Origin: Pseudomonadota bacterium
Lineage (GTDB): Bacteria > Pseudomonadota > Gammaproteobacteria > Burkholderiales > Burkholderiaceae
Direction: 5' to 3'
DNA length: 27,203 bases
NCBI GenBank assembly: GCA_023441105.1
Contig: JAEZQX010000491.1
Coordinates: 1-27,203, forward strand
A program made the translations under genes and the position numbers. Below the pieces are notes generated by a model. That model worked only from the letters and a program-made list of their open reading frames with translations, did no database searches and was not told where the DNA came from. Positions 1 to 8,747 of this stretch are shown in pieces. Every line of letters starts with the position of its first letter. Position 1 is the first letter of the stretch.

Positions 1-593
1 CCGGTGTAGGGCACGTGCAGCATGTAGGTTCCGGTGTTCTGCTTCAGCATCTCCATCGGGACGTGCATCGTGCCGTAGTTGCCGGACGAGCCGAAGGTGA
101 TCACCCCGGGACGCGCCTTGGCGTCGGCGATGAATTCCTTGGCGGTCTTCCACGGGCTGTCCGCGCGCACCACCAGTACCGTCGGATCGGCGGTGAAGCG
201 GGCGATCGGGACCAGGTCCTTGAGCTGGAACATCGGCGAGCGTTCCAGCACCCGGTCCGCCTCCGGCAGGATGGTGATCGATGACAAGGCCAGCAGCACG
301 GTGTAGCCGTCGGGCTTCGCCTTGGCGACCTGCGCCATGCCGATGCCGCCGCCGGCACCGGCCTTGTTCTCGACCACCACCGGTTGTCCGAGAATCCGCG
401 ACAGCGCTTCGGCCACCGGACGGCCGACGGTGTCGGCCACGCCGCCCGGCGGGAACGGCACGACCATGGTCACCGACCGCGATGGGTAGGCTTCCTGCGC
501 CTGCAGGACCGGTGCCGCGGCCGCGGCGCCAAGGCCGGCGAGCATCAGGCAGGTGCGCCGGCGGGCGCGCGATCCGGGTGCATTGCTGGGCAT
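1..593 (-). CDS. Bug/TctC-family tripartite tricarboxylate transporter substrate-binding protein (3' part cut off by window edge)
   Basis: The ORF runs off the left edge; 197 codons from the ATG are visible. The start is ATG at 591-593 (complement), preceded by a strong GGAG ribosome binding site about 7 nt upstream. The N-terminus has an Arg-rich stretch (RARRRTCLM, Tat-like) and a hydrophobic Ala/Gly/Leu segment ending in LQAQE, so export to the periplasm is likely. The mature part shows Bug-family hallmarks: YPSRSVTMVVPFPPGG near the start, then VVENKAGAGGGIG, AKPDGYT and GVITFGSSGNYG. Bug proteins bind carboxylates or other small acids for TctAB-type carriers, but many are orphans. No TctA or TctB gene is visible here. 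The ligand cannot be told from the sequence. It is divergent from the RHS gene, with about 220 bp between the two starts. Confidence 0.93.
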   Translation of the reverse strand, partial: MPSNAPGSRARRRTCLMLAGLGAAAAAPVLQAQEAYPSRSVTMVVPFPPGGVADTVGRPVAEALSRILGQPVVVENKAGAGGGIGMAQVAKAKPDGYTVLLALSSITILPEADRVLERSPMFQLKDLVPIARFTADPTVLVVRADSPWKTAKEFIADAKARPGVITFGSSGNYGTMHVPMEMLKQNTGTYMLHVPYT

Positions 594-816
594 CGTTGCA
601 TCTCCTTCCAAGTCTCGATTCGAATGTCCGGCTGGCGACCTGCCTGGTCGCCCGCGCCGGGTCTCAGGAGATGATAGCCGCCTGCCCCGACGGGCCCGGT
701 CGCAGGCTCCGCCGGGGAGGCGGCCTTGTCGGCAGGCCGGGCCGCGATCGACCGGTCTAGGCGAGCAGGCCGCATTCCGGCCGTCCGGCCGATGGTGCGT
801 CGAAGCCGTTGCCACG

Positions 817-3800
817 ATGCTGGTCGTCATGCAGACCTCGAGCATCCGCCTCGGCACGCCGTCCCGCCGGTCCACGCCCGCGTCCTCCCGCGGGCCTGCG
901 CCCGAGCCGTCGTGCGTGCCTGTGCCCGCCCCCTCGTGCGCGTCTGCGCCCGTCCTCGCCGCCGCGCGGCTGCTGGTCGGCGGTGCCCTGCTGTGGTCGG
1001 CGATCCTCCTGCCGCTCGCCGCGCAGCAATGCCGTCCCGCCGGCGGCGGCTCGCCTTGCGAGACTGCCGACGGCATGGCCAGCCTCGGCGATCCGGATGG
1101 CGGCGACCTCGCGGTGGGCAATCCCTTCCACCCGATCACCGGCAACAAGTACCAGGAGGAAGTCGATGCCTCGCCGTTGCCCGGATTCCTGGGGCTGGAG
1201 ATCCGCCGGCACTTCAACGGCGCCTATGCCGCCCAGCCGGGCCCGTGGGGCAGGGGCTGGACCCTGTCCTACGATACGCGGCTGTTCCGTCACGGCAGCA
1301 TGCTGCAGATCGTGCAGGCGGACGGGCGCCGCCTGCTGTTCGGCGTACCGTCGGCTGCCGCCAGGGAGCCGGCGGCTTGTGCGGCGGCGTCGCCCGGCCA
1401 GGGCGAGCTGACCGCGGAGGGGGAGGGGTTTCGCTGGCGCTGGCCCCAGCAGCGGGAGCTCCGCTTTGATGGCTCCGGCCATCTCGTCGCCATCGGTCCG
1501 CGCGGCGGCTCGGCGGCGGAGTCGGCGCGGATCGAAAGAGATGCCGTCGGGCGCATCGTCCGCATCACCGATCCCCTCGGCCGCAGCCTGCAGATCGGCT
1601 ACGACGGCAATGGGCATCTCAGTCGCATCGAACATCCCCTGGGAACCTGGCGATACGCGGTGGACGACGCCGGCCGGCTGCAGTCCGTCACCGCGCCTGA
1701 CGGCGTGACGCGTCGCTATCGCTACGAGGACCCGGGCCATCCGCACCGCTTCACTGCCGTCACGATCCAGCCGCCGGGAGAGGTCGAAGCCCTGGTCGCG
1801 CAATGGGTCTACGACGCCGCCGGCAGGGTGGTGAGGCATCGGCGGGCGGATGGCGGCGAACTGCACATGGAGTACCGGCAGTCCCCCGCCGGGGCGCGCG
1901 GCAGGAACGAAGCCTGGTCGCAGCTCACCAACGCAGCCGGCGAGCGGACCAGGTTCCGTGCAGTGGAGCTGGCCGGACGCTGGCGGATCACGGAAATCGC
2001 CGGCGCGGGATGCGAGGAATGCGGCCCGACCAACCTGCGCCTGCGCCATGACGCTCGTGGACTGCTCGTGGCCCGGCGCCGCATCGGCGGCGACGGCATC
2101 GCCTACCAGCGCGATGCGCAAGGCCGGGTGGTGCGGATGTCGCGCCTGGATGCAGCCGGGACGACAGCGGCGGACTACCTGCTGCGCTTCGAGTATGGGG
2201 ACGGCCAGACCCAGCTGCCGCGTCTCGTCGCGCGGCCGAGCGTCGTGCCCGGCAGGGAGCATCGCATCCTCCTGAACCGCGACGAGCGCGGCAACCTGCT
2301 GGAGTACCTCGAGTCCGGCTATGCGCCGGCGCTTGGCGCAGCGCCATGGCAACCCATCGCCAGGAAGACCGTCCTTCGCTACCGGGTCATCGCCGGGCGG
2401 CTGGTGCTGGCGGAGGTCGACGGTCCGCTGCCAAACGGACCGGCGGCCGCACCGGCTGATTCCGACATCACCCGGTTCGGCTACGACGAGGCCGGCCGGT
2501 TCCTGCAGACCATGGAGCTGCCGGGCGGCTGGTGGCGTCGCGCCGTGCAGCGGGATGCCGCCGGACGGGAGCTGGTGACCCGGTCCGGTGACGGATATCG
2601 GGAAGTCGAGCATCGCCGGGTGCTGGACTATCGTCACCGATGGCTCGAGCTGGGCCGCGTCGCCTGGCTCGCGGCGGATGCAAGACGCCTGCCGGACGGG
2701 GCGATCGCTGCAGTCAGCAGTCGCCGCTTCGATCCGCGCGGGCATCTGCTGCACTGGCAGGATGCCGGCGGCCAGCGGTTGAGCTACCGGCATGACGCAG
2801 CCGGCCGACTGCTCGGCATCGAGGATCGGCGCGGATACCGCGCGGAGGTGCGCCGGGATGCGGAAGGGCGGGTGGTCGCCAGCCTGCTGTTCGAACCGGG
2901 CGGCACCGGGCCGCGGCGGGCCGCCTATTTCGGTCGCAACCGGAATGGCCGGCTGGAGACGCTCCTGCTGCCGGACGGCCGGCGCTTCGGGCTGCACTAC
3001 GACGTCGCCGGTCGCCCTCTGGCCATTGCCGGGTCGGACGGCTCCGTGCGGCTGGTCGCGTTGCCATCGGCCGCTCGCGGCAGCACCAGCACATCGGTCG
3101 ACGATTTCGGCAGGCCGGTACTGCAGGTGCTGCCGGACCACGGGTCGCGTAACCTGCGCTACGACGAGGCCGGGCGGATGATCGAGCTGACCGACGCCGC
3201 GGGCACCCGGTACGCCTTCCGGCACGATGTGACCGGCAGGCTGCTGGCGCGCACCATCAGCGGCCCGGCAGGCGAGGAAACCGTGGCTTTCGGCTGGCAG
3301 GGCAACTTGCTGGTACAGGCGGACGATCCCGCCCAGGCCACCCGCTGGACCCATGACGCTGCCGGCAGGATGCTGTCGACGTCGATCGAGCTGGCGGGGT
3401 TGCCGGGAAGGCCGCTGCGCACCACGCGCACCTGGGGTGCCGTGGCCGACGCTGTCCTGGAGCAAGGGCTTGTGGACGGACAAACGCTGTCGCTGAGCCA
3501 CTCCGGCACAAGCCATGACGACCTGCCGGGACAGTTGCAATTGCGCAGCCGGTTCTGGAGCGCCGCCCGCGATTGGCTGGATCGCATTCTGCCCGCGGCG
3601 GCGGCTTCCCACGTCACCGGCTGGCTGCCCGCGATGACGCTGGCACGGGATGTCGCCGTGCATCCCCTCGATGGACTGACCGGGCTCACCTTCTTCAACG
3701 GCAGCGTGATGAGCCGGACCGTCGATGCCGCCGGACGAACGCTGCGTCTGCTCGCCGGTCATCCGGATCGGCCCGCGGCACACTGGCGCTATCACTATGC

Positions 3801-5496
3801 CGGCGGCTCGCGCATCGCCGGCATCGAGAAGCTGGACGGCGCGCTTGCGGGTGAACCGCGCCCTGGCCACGACGACATGCGTGGGCAGCAGGATGGGCCG
3901 TCATCCACGCACGGCGTCGGCCTCGACCGCGACCGCGCCGGCCGCGTCGTCGCCGATGCCCGCTTTCGCTACGCCTACAGTCCTCGCGGGCAACTCGAGC
4001 GCGTGACGGACCTGGAGGGGCGACTGGTCGCCACCTACGCCTACAACCATCGCGGCCAGCGGGTGCGCAAGACGGTGCATGCTCCACAAGCACGGCCCGT
4101 CACGCGCTACTTCCTGTGGGACGAGCAGGCGCTGGTGGCCGAGATCGACGCCGACGGCGGCGTCGTCGCCCAGTATCTGGCCCTCGACGACGGCCAGCGC
4201 CGCCTGCCGATCGTCCAGTTGCGGGCCGCTGCGCCGGGCAGGGCGGCGCCACGGGCGCGCCGCACCAGCCAGTCGATCCTGGCGATCCATGCCGACCATC
4301 GCGGCGCGCCGGTCGCCCTGACGGACGAGCGCGGTCGCCTGGCCTGGCAGGCACAGGTCGGACCATGGGGCACGGCAACCGTGCAGTCGGTCTCCGGCGA
4401 CGCGGGAACCAACCTGCGATTGCCGGGCCAGTATTTCGACGCCGAGACCGGGCTGCACGACAACTGGCATCGCAGCTACGACCCGCGCCGTGGCCGCTAC
4501 CTGCAGCCTGATCCACTGGGCTATCCCGACGGCGTCGATGCCTATGCCTACGCCGGCGGAGATCCGGTCAACCGCACGGACCCGACGGGGCTCTACGAGA
4601 TCGATGTCCACTACTACATGACGTTCTTTCTCGGTGTGACGGCGGGACTGGATCCGGAAGAGGCGAGGATCGTGGCACTGGCGGCCCAGTACGTGGACGA
4701 CAACCCGTTGACCAGTCCGGTTGACCCGGGCGGCATCGGCACCACCGTGGCGTCGGTGCTCGGCAACCAGGCGCGCCTGCTCAACTATCACTTCGTCCTC
4801 AGTGGCGCTGATGGACGAACCCTGCCGCCCTATCGCAATGACCGGCTGGAGATCGAAGACAGCCCGCAACTGGCCAATCTCCTGCGCGCCGCGCGCACCG
4901 CCGGCCTCGGCCGCAATGCCAGCCTGCAGTTCCTCGGGGAGTACCTGCATGCGCTGGCGGATACCTATGCCCACCGGGATCCGCGCAACGTCCCTTACGA
5001 TGCCTTGATGCTTGGCTGCGGCGTAGGCCATGGGCTTGCCGGTCATGAGCCGGACCTGACCTATGATGACCTGCCGGCCTGGAGCGGGGTGATTCCGGGC
5101 GTGTTGCCCATCGGACGTACGCCCTGGCGCCGGGAGGCGCGAACCCTGGCGATGGAACTCGAATTGCACGGCGTGCTGCTGGCCGTGGGGGATCCCGCCC
5201 GGGCGCGGGAAACCGCGGAGATCGAGGCCACGCTGCGCGAGTTCAACGCCATTCGCGAGAGTGAGGGCCGCGGCGGGGACTTCGCCGGCAAGATCGGGCT
5301 GCTGCAGTCCCGGCTCGTCGCGCTCGGCTACGGCCACCTCGACCTGCGCAACGACGAACGCTACGGCTACAACGAGCGGGACGCGCGCAGCAACCGCCTG
5401 GTCTTCCTGCGCAACACCGAGACCGGGGCGCCCCTGCGCGAGGAGGACTTTCCGGGAGTCTGCCTCGAAGGAGGAAGCCGTTGCCGAGCGCGCTGA
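817..5496 (+). CDS. Exported RHS/YD-repeat protein with a DUF6765-like putative zinc-hydrolase C-terminal tip
   Basis: About 1559 aa from the ATG at 817. This start has no clear ribosome binding site; ATG 829 or GTG 916/922 are alternatives, while the longer frame from 553 would run into the Bug gene. A hydrophobic segment near residues 50-73 (LLVGGALLWSAILLPLAAQ) looks like a Sec signal with a long n-region. A DUF6531-like motif follows (NPFHPITGNKYQEE), then many YD repeats (YDAAGRVVRH, YDEAGRFLQT, YDEAGRMIEL). The RHS core ends with RYLQPDPLGY and DPTGL, the usual self-cleavage boundary. The tip (residues 1260-1559) begins with IDVHYYMT and carries YVDDN, NYHF, an H-x3-D-x3-H motif (H1378, D1382, H1386) and GHGLAGHEPD. 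I relate this to DUF6765, which shares features with zinc-dependent phospholipase C/P1 nuclease folds; that link comes from memory of motifs. A toxic hydrolase role is inference. No VgrG or T6SS gene is nearby. Confidence 0.9.
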   Translation: MLVVMQTSSIRLGTPSRRSTPASSRGPAPEPSCVPVPAPSCASAPVLAAARLLVGGALLWSAILLPLAAQQCRPAGGGSPCETADGMASLGDPDGGDLAVGNPFHPITGNKYQEEVDASPLPGFLGLEIRRHFNGAYAAQPGPWGRGWTLSYDTRLFRHGSMLQIVQADGRRLLFGVPSAAAREPAACAAASPGQGELTAEGEGFRWRWPQQRELRFDGSGHLVAIGPRGGSAAESARIERDAVGRIVRITDPLGRSLQIGYDGNGHLSRIEHPLGTWRYAVDDAGRLQSVTAPDGVTRRYRYEDPGHPHRFTAVTIQPPGEVEALVAQWVYDAAGRVVRHRRADGGELHMEYRQSPAGARGRNEAWSQLTNAAGERTRFRAVELAGRWRITEIAGAGCEECGPTNLRLRHDARGLLVARRRIGGDGIAYQRDAQGRVVRMSRLDAAGTTAADYLLRFEYGDGQTQLPRLVARPSVVPGREHRILLNRDERGNLLEYLESGYAPALGAAPWQPIARKTVLRYRVIAGRLVLAEVDGPLPNGPAAAPADSDITRFGYDEAGRFLQTMELPGGWWRRAVQRDAAGRELVTRSGDGYREVEHRRVLDYRHRWLELGRVAWLAADARRLPDGAIAAVSSRRFDPRGHLLHWQDAGGQRLSYRHDAAGRLLGIEDRRGYRAEVRRDAEGRVVASLLFEPGGTGPRRAAYFGRNRNGRLETLLLPDGRRFGLHYDVAGRPLAIAGSDGSVRLVALPSAARGSTSTSVDDFGRPVLQVLPDHGSRNLRYDEAGRMIELTDAAGTRYAFRHDVTGRLLARTISGPAGEETVAFGWQGNLLVQADDPAQATRWTHDAAGRMLSTSIELAGLPGRPLRTTRTWGAVADAVLEQGLVDGQTLSLSHSGTSHDDLPGQLQLRSRFWSAARDWLDRILPAAAASHVTGWLPAMTLARDVAVHPLDGLTGLTFFNGSVMSRTVDAAGRTLRLLAGHPDRPAAHWRYHYAGGSRIAGIEKLDGALAGEPRPGHDDMRGQQDGPSSTHGVGLDRDRAGRVVADARFRYAYSPRGQLERVTDLEGRLVATYAYNHRGQRVRKTVHAPQARPVTRYFLWDEQALVAEIDADGGVVAQYLALDDGQRRLPIVQLRAAAPGRAAPRARRTSQSILAIHADHRGAPVALTDERGRLAWQAQVGPWGTATVQSVSGDAGTNLRLPGQYFDAETGLHDNWHRSYDPRRGRYLQPDPLGYPDGVDAYAYAGGDPVNRTDPTGLYEIDVHYYMTFFLGVTAGLDPEEARIVALAAQYVDDNPLTSPVDPGGIGTTVASVLGNQARLLNYHFVLSGADGRTLPPYRNDRLEIEDSPQLANLLRAARTAGLGRNASLQFLGEYLHALADTYAHRDPRNVPYDALMLGCGVGHGLAGHEPDLTYDDLPAWSGVIPGVLPIGRTPWRREARTLAMELELHGVLLAVGDPARARETAEIEATLREFNAIRESEGRGGDFAGKIGLLQSRLVALGYGHLDLRNDERYGYNERDARSNRLVFLRNTETGAPLREEDFPGVCLEGGSRCRAR

Positions 5497-6575
5497 AGCT
5501 CGTCGCCGCCCTGGCGTGCACCGGCAGCGTCGTGACGCTGCCGGCCATGGGCCCCGATGGCTGCATTCCGGCGCAGGCCGTGGAGTTCGGCGGTGCCGCC
5601 GTCGCACCTTCCGGCTCCAGGCCCCGCCGGCCGGAGGTGAACCTCCTCCAGCCCGGCCACTACTGCCTCGCGGACGACCTGCACCAGCGCAAGCTGCTGG
5701 ACCGCAGGACCGGCCGGGAAATGCGGACGCCGGGCGGGGATGCCATCGTCCTGGTCGGGGCCGACGATGTCAGCCTCGATCTCGCAGGCCACGGAATCTC
5801 CAATGATCGGGAGCTCGGCTATACCCTGCTGAGGCATCACCGATACGAGCCGGGACGCGGCCACTTCCATGCCTTCGTCCACACCCGGATCCACAACGGC
5901 AGTCTGTTCTCGCCCGGCAGCCGCGGCGTCGGCATCCGCCTCGTCTCGTCCCGGACCTACGATACGCCCGGCTTCGGCAAGCCGGTGCGCCTGGCGCAGG
6001 CGGACCGGCCGGCGAACGTCTTTCGCGATACCGCCCATGTGCTCGAGGACCTCCGGATCGAAGCCGGCAGGCATGCCATCCTCGTGGACGGCAGCAACAA
6101 CGTCATCCGCAACAACCGCATCGTGGTGGACAGCGCTACCGCGATCGTTGCCCAGGGGCCGGGCGTGCTGATCGAGGACAACGTGATCGAGGTCCGCGCC
6201 GACCTGGGGCTGTCCCCCGGGCCGGATCAGGACAGTCAGACGCAAACGTCGGCGGTGATCAGGCTGATCCAGGCCGATGGAGCGGTGGTGCGCAACAACC
6301 AGGTCAGCCTGGTGGACGGTCGTCGCCAGGATCCCTTGCCGTCGGCCATCGAGCTGGTTGCCTCGCGCGGCGTATCGGTCGAGAACAACATCATCCGCGG
6401 AATGCAGGCGGCGGTTTCCGCGGATGCCGCGAGCACTCATCGGGAAGCGGGCAATCGCCTGCAGGTATGCCCCGCGGCCGGCGAGCGCTTTCTTCCGCCG
6501 GACGAGAGCGGCGACATCGCGGTGGCAAGCAAGGCATCCTGTCGCGGGCCACCGCCCCATGCCGTGGGACGCTGA
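5481..6575 (+). CDS. Exported right-handed parallel beta-helix (PbH1-repeat) protein, coupled to the RHS gene
   Basis: 364 aa from a TTG start at 5481. AAGGAGGAAG lies 3-4 nt upstream, inside the RHS 3' end, and the two genes overlap by 16 nt, so translation is probably coupled. A short signal peptide (LKLVAALACTGSVVTLPAM) predicts export. The middle has repeated beta-helix rungs: DVSLDLAGHGIS, HAILVDGSNNVIRNNRIVV, GVLIEDNVIEV, GAVVRNNQVSLV and GVSVENNIIRGM. This asparagine-ladder pattern is typical of NosD/pectate-lyase-like PbH1 proteins. No catalytic residues can be assigned. The gene sits where an RHS toxin would normally have its immunity gene, but it is exported and looks structural or glycan-binding. 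It could be a partner, a periplasmic protector or a surface protein. Function unknown. Confidence 0.85.
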   Translation: MPSALKLVAALACTGSVVTLPAMGPDGCIPAQAVEFGGAAVAPSGSRPRRPEVNLLQPGHYCLADDLHQRKLLDRRTGREMRTPGGDAIVLVGADDVSLDLAGHGISNDRELGYTLLRHHRYEPGRGHFHAFVHTRIHNGSLFSPGSRGVGIRLVSSRTYDTPGFGKPVRLAQADRPANVFRDTAHVLEDLRIEAGRHAILVDGSNNVIRNNRIVVDSATAIVAQGPGVLIEDNVIEVRADLGLSPGPDQDSQTQTSAVIRLIQADGAVVRNNQVSLVDGRRQDPLPSAIELVASRGVSVENNIIRGMQAAVSADAASTHREAGNRLQVCPAAGERFLPPDESGDIAVASKASCRGPPPHAVGR

Positions 6576-6577
6576 AG

Positions 6578-6597
6578 CGCTGCGCCTGCTCGCAGCG
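6578..6597 (+). terminator. GC-rich hairpin just after the beta-helix gene (possible terminator)
   Basis: A perfect 7-bp stem (CGCTGCG / CGCAGCG) with a 6-nt loop starts 2 nt after the TGA of the beta-helix gene, in the convergent gap with the DUF1488 gene. No T-tract follows, so an intrinsic terminator is not proven. It could also be simply GC-rich sequence. Confidence 0.25.
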
Positions 6598-6659
6598 GCG
6601 TCCGACGCGCGCCGGCGAGCGGCCAGACCGGCGCCGATCAGCGCCTTGCCGCGCCGCGT

Positions 6660-6974
6660 TCAGCGCATCGACCGGCGCCAGGGCGAGTCGGTGAAATGGG
6701 CGGCCTTCAGCCGGATCGGATCGGCCTGCACCTGCAGCATGACCAGGCTGCCGGCCACGCGCTGGATGTCGGCCTGGTGAGCCTGGAAGCGATCGAGCAC
6801 GTCCGCATCGTAGAACGCTTCGGCTCCAAGGGCCTTCAACGCGTTCATCTCGAGATGGAATCGGTAGCTCGATCCGTCCGCGCCGGTGGCGCTGAAGTCG
6901 ATGCCATCGCCATGAGGCGTAGGCTGGGAATAGGTGAGTCCCAGGTGGCGATCCCAGTTGGCCTGTCCGTCCAT
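6660..6974 (-). CDS. DUF1488-like small protein
   Basis: 104 aa. The start is ATG 6972-6974 (complement), with CTGGAGGAAA about 5 nt upstream as a strong ribosome binding site. The pattern of a short beta-rich N-terminus ([26 protein letters not shown]) followed by a helical part ([17 protein letters not shown]) fits the DUF1488 family, whose function is unknown. The basic C-terminal tail (SPWRRSMR) is unlike the core. It is convergent with the beta-helix gene and divergent from the thiolase gene, so it is likely a separate transcription unit. The long reading frame spanning 6391-8289 on this strand is a shadow of the thiolase and beta-helix genes. Family assignment is from memory of motifs and moderate. 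Confidence 0.75.
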   Translation of the reverse strand: MDGQANWDRHLGLTYSQPTPHGDGIDFSATGADGSSYRFHLEMNALKALGAEAFYDADVLDRFQAHQADIQRVAGSLVMLQVQADPIRLKAAHFTDSPWRRSMR

Positions 6975-7176
6975 TGCGTTTCCTCCAGTTGTTGTTGCCG
7001 GTCAGGCTATCAAAGGTGGATGTTGTTTTACGATGCAGGAGCGCCGTTCGGCAGCCTCCAGAGTGCCGCTCGGCAATCCGGGGCGCTGGATGAACAGTTC
7101 CGGACGAAGAGCGGCGGCTGCGGTATCTTTGGCGTTCGGGGCGGCTGGCCCCGGACCAATGCACCTGGAGGTCGAC

Positions 7177-8352
7177 ATGGAAGAGGCGGTCATCGTCGCG
7201 GCGGCACGTACTGCGGTGGGCAAGTTCGGCGGCTCCCTGGCCAAGGTTCCGGCACCGGACCTCGGCGCCACCGTCATCAAGGCGGTTCTCGAGCGCAGTG
7301 GCGTCTCGCCGGAGGCGGTCGAGGAGGTGATCCTGGGCCAGGTGCTGACTGCCGGCAGCGGCCAGAATCCGGCGCGACAGGCGGCCATCAAGGCGGGGCT
7401 GCCTCATCAGGTGCCTGCGTACGTGGTCGGCAAGGTCTGTGGCTCCGGCCTTAAGGCCACGCACCTCGCCACGCAGGCGATCATGCTCGGCGATGCCAGC
7501 ATCATCGTCGCCGGCGGCCAGGAGAACATGAGCGCGGCGCCACACGTGCTGCCGAACTCGCGCGACGGTCAGCGCATGGGCGACTGGAAGATGGCGGATA
7601 CGATGATCGTCGACGGCCTGTGGGACGTCTACAACCAGTACCACATGGGTGTGACCGCCGAGAACGTGGCCAAGAAGTTCGAGATCTCGCGCGCCCAGCA
7701 GGACGAGTTCGCCGCGGCTTCGCAGCAGAAGGCGGAGGCGGCGCAGAAGGCGGGCAAGTTCAAGGACGAGATCGTCCCGGTGGAGATCGCCGGGCGCAAG
7801 GGAACGGTGGTCTTCGACAGCGACGAATTCATCAAGTCGGGCGTCACCACGGAATCGCTGTCGGGATTGCGGCCGGCCTTCGACAAGGCCGGCGGCGTCA
7901 CTGCCGGCAATGCCTCCGGTATCAACGATGGTGCCGCCGTGGTGCTGATGATGTCCGCGCGCAAGGCGCAGGAGCTGGGCCTGAAGCCGCTGGCGCGGAT
8001 CAAGGCCTATGCGTCGGCCGGCCTGGATCCGGCCATCATGGGCATGGGGCCGGTGCCGGCCTCGAGGCGCTGCCTCGAGAAGGCGGGATGGAAGGCTTCG
8101 GATCTGGACCTGATGGAGATCAACGAGGCGTTCGCCGCCCAGGCCTGCGCGGTCAACAAGGAGATGGGCTGGGATACCGGCAAGATCAACGTCAACGGCG
8201 GGGCCATCGCCATTGGCCATCCCATCGGCGCTTCCGGCTGCCGCATCCTCGTCACCTTGATTCACGAAATGATTCGCCGCGATGCACACAAGGGGCTGGC
8301 ATCGCTCTGCATCGGCGGCGGCATGGGCGTCGCGCTGGCCATCGAGCGCTAG
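7177..8352 (+). CDS. Acetyl-CoA acetyltransferase (thiolase II)
   Basis: 391 aa, the usual thiolase length. The start is ATG 7177, with CTGGAGG 5-6 nt upstream; the upstream in-frame extension to 6934 lacks family similarity. It condenses two acetyl-CoA to acetoacetyl-CoA, or cleaves beta-ketoacyl-CoA, in the cytosol. Thiolase N-domain motifs are [14 protein letters not shown] and the nucleophile C88 in KVCGSGLKA. The C-domain has NEAFAAQ, the [14 protein letters not shown] motif with its catalytic His, and [11 protein letters not shown] with the second catalytic Cys. Biosynthetic (PhaA/AtoB-like) and degradative roles cannot be separated by sequence alone. No phaB or phaC is adjacent. A link to acetoacetate from the homogentisate pathway about 17 kb away is possible but speculative. 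Confidence 0.95.
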   Translation: MEEAVIVAAARTAVGKFGGSLAKVPAPDLGATVIKAVLERSGVSPEAVEEVILGQVLTAGSGQNPARQAAIKAGLPHQVPAYVVGKVCGSGLKATHLATQAIMLGDASIIVAGGQENMSAAPHVLPNSRDGQRMGDWKMADTMIVDGLWDVYNQYHMGVTAENVAKKFEISRAQQDEFAAASQQKAEAAQKAGKFKDEIVPVEIAGRKGTVVFDSDEFIKSGVTTESLSGLRPAFDKAGGVTAGNASGINDGAAVVLMMSARKAQELGLKPLARIKAYASAGLDPAIMGMGPVPASRRCLEKAGWKASDLDLMEINEAFAAQACAVNKEMGWDTGKINVNGGAIAIGHPIGASGCRILVTLIHEMIRRDAHKGLASLCIGGGMGVALAIER

Positions 8353-8485
8353 CGATCGACCGGCGGCAAGGCCGAAAAGGGGCCGCGCCGCCGCAGTCGC
8401 ACGATTTCCGAGGATCCGCGCCCGGGGTAGATTCTCTCCCGGCTGCGGCGGCCGTCGCAGCCGCGACCCTCAGGAGGCGAGGACC

Positions 8486-8659
8486 ATGAAAGTAGTCCGG
8501 TGTCGGGATGTCGGCTTCGACTGCAACGGCGTCGTCCGAGCGCCGTCGGAGAAGGAGGCGCTCGAGCAGGTGGCGCTGCATGCCAAGGAGGTCCACGGCG
8601 TGGACCAGGTGCCGCCGGAGGTCATCAGCAAGGTCAAGGACGTGATGCGCGACGAATGA
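8486..8659 (+). CDS. DUF1059 family small protein
   Basis: 57 aa. The start is ATG 8486, with CAGGAGGCGAGG upstream. The sequence begins MKVVRCRDVGFDCNGVV and continues with an EALEQVALHAKEVHG helix, the standard DUF1059 pattern (two early Cys, then a His-rich helix). Members are small cytosolic proteins of unknown function, common in proteobacteria and archaea. A 7-bp hairpin (GGCTGCG 8441-8447 with CGCAGCC 8456-8462) lies in the leader just before the ribosome binding site. The gene follows the thiolase gene by 133 bp in the same direction and is convergent with the DUF1080 gene. Confidence 0.88.
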   Translation: MKVVRCRDVGFDCNGVVRAPSEKEALEQVALHAKEVHGVDQVPPEVISKVKDVMRDE

Positions 8660-8677
8660 CCAGGCGGGCGACCTGAC

Positions 8678-8739
8678 GACCTGCTGACCCAATCAGCGGG
8701 TCACCGGATGGCTGGATGACCGGGTGACCGGGTGACCGT
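8678..8739. terminator. Hairpin-rich convergent gap between DUF1059 and DUF1080 genes
   Basis: Two inverted repeats are visible. GACCTGCTGA 8678-8687 pairs with TCAGCGGGTC 8693-8702 around a 5-nt loop with one G-T pair. GGTCACCGG (from 8699) can pair with the following CCGGGTGACC with one bulge. The second arm sits in a tandem ATGACCGG/GTGACCGG/GTGACCGT triplet at 8716-8739. No T-tract is present, so this is a possible bidirectional stop for transcription, not a proven one. Confidence 0.35.
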
Positions 8740-8747
8740 GGCGGGTT

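Noticed and set aside
553..816. Upstream extension of the RHS frame to 553
   Set aside because: It would overlap the start of the divergent Bug gene, and its translation is Arg/Pro-rich without a signal or domain.
757..3870. Very long minus-strand open frame (1037 codons) opposite the RHS gene, and a similar one at 3901-5607
   Set aside because: Shadow frames caused by high GC; the plus strand carries clear RHS repeats throughout, and the minus translation shows no family motifs.
6391..8289. 632-codon minus-strand open frame
   Set aside because: Antisense to the beta-helix and thiolase genes, with low-complexity Arg/Gly-rich translation; the real minus gene there is the short DUF1488-like one.
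8716..8739. Three tandem 8-bp units (ATGACCGG, GTGACCGG, GTGACCGT)
   Set aside because: Too short and too few to call a repeat array or CRISPR; better explained as part of the hairpin-rich convergent gap.
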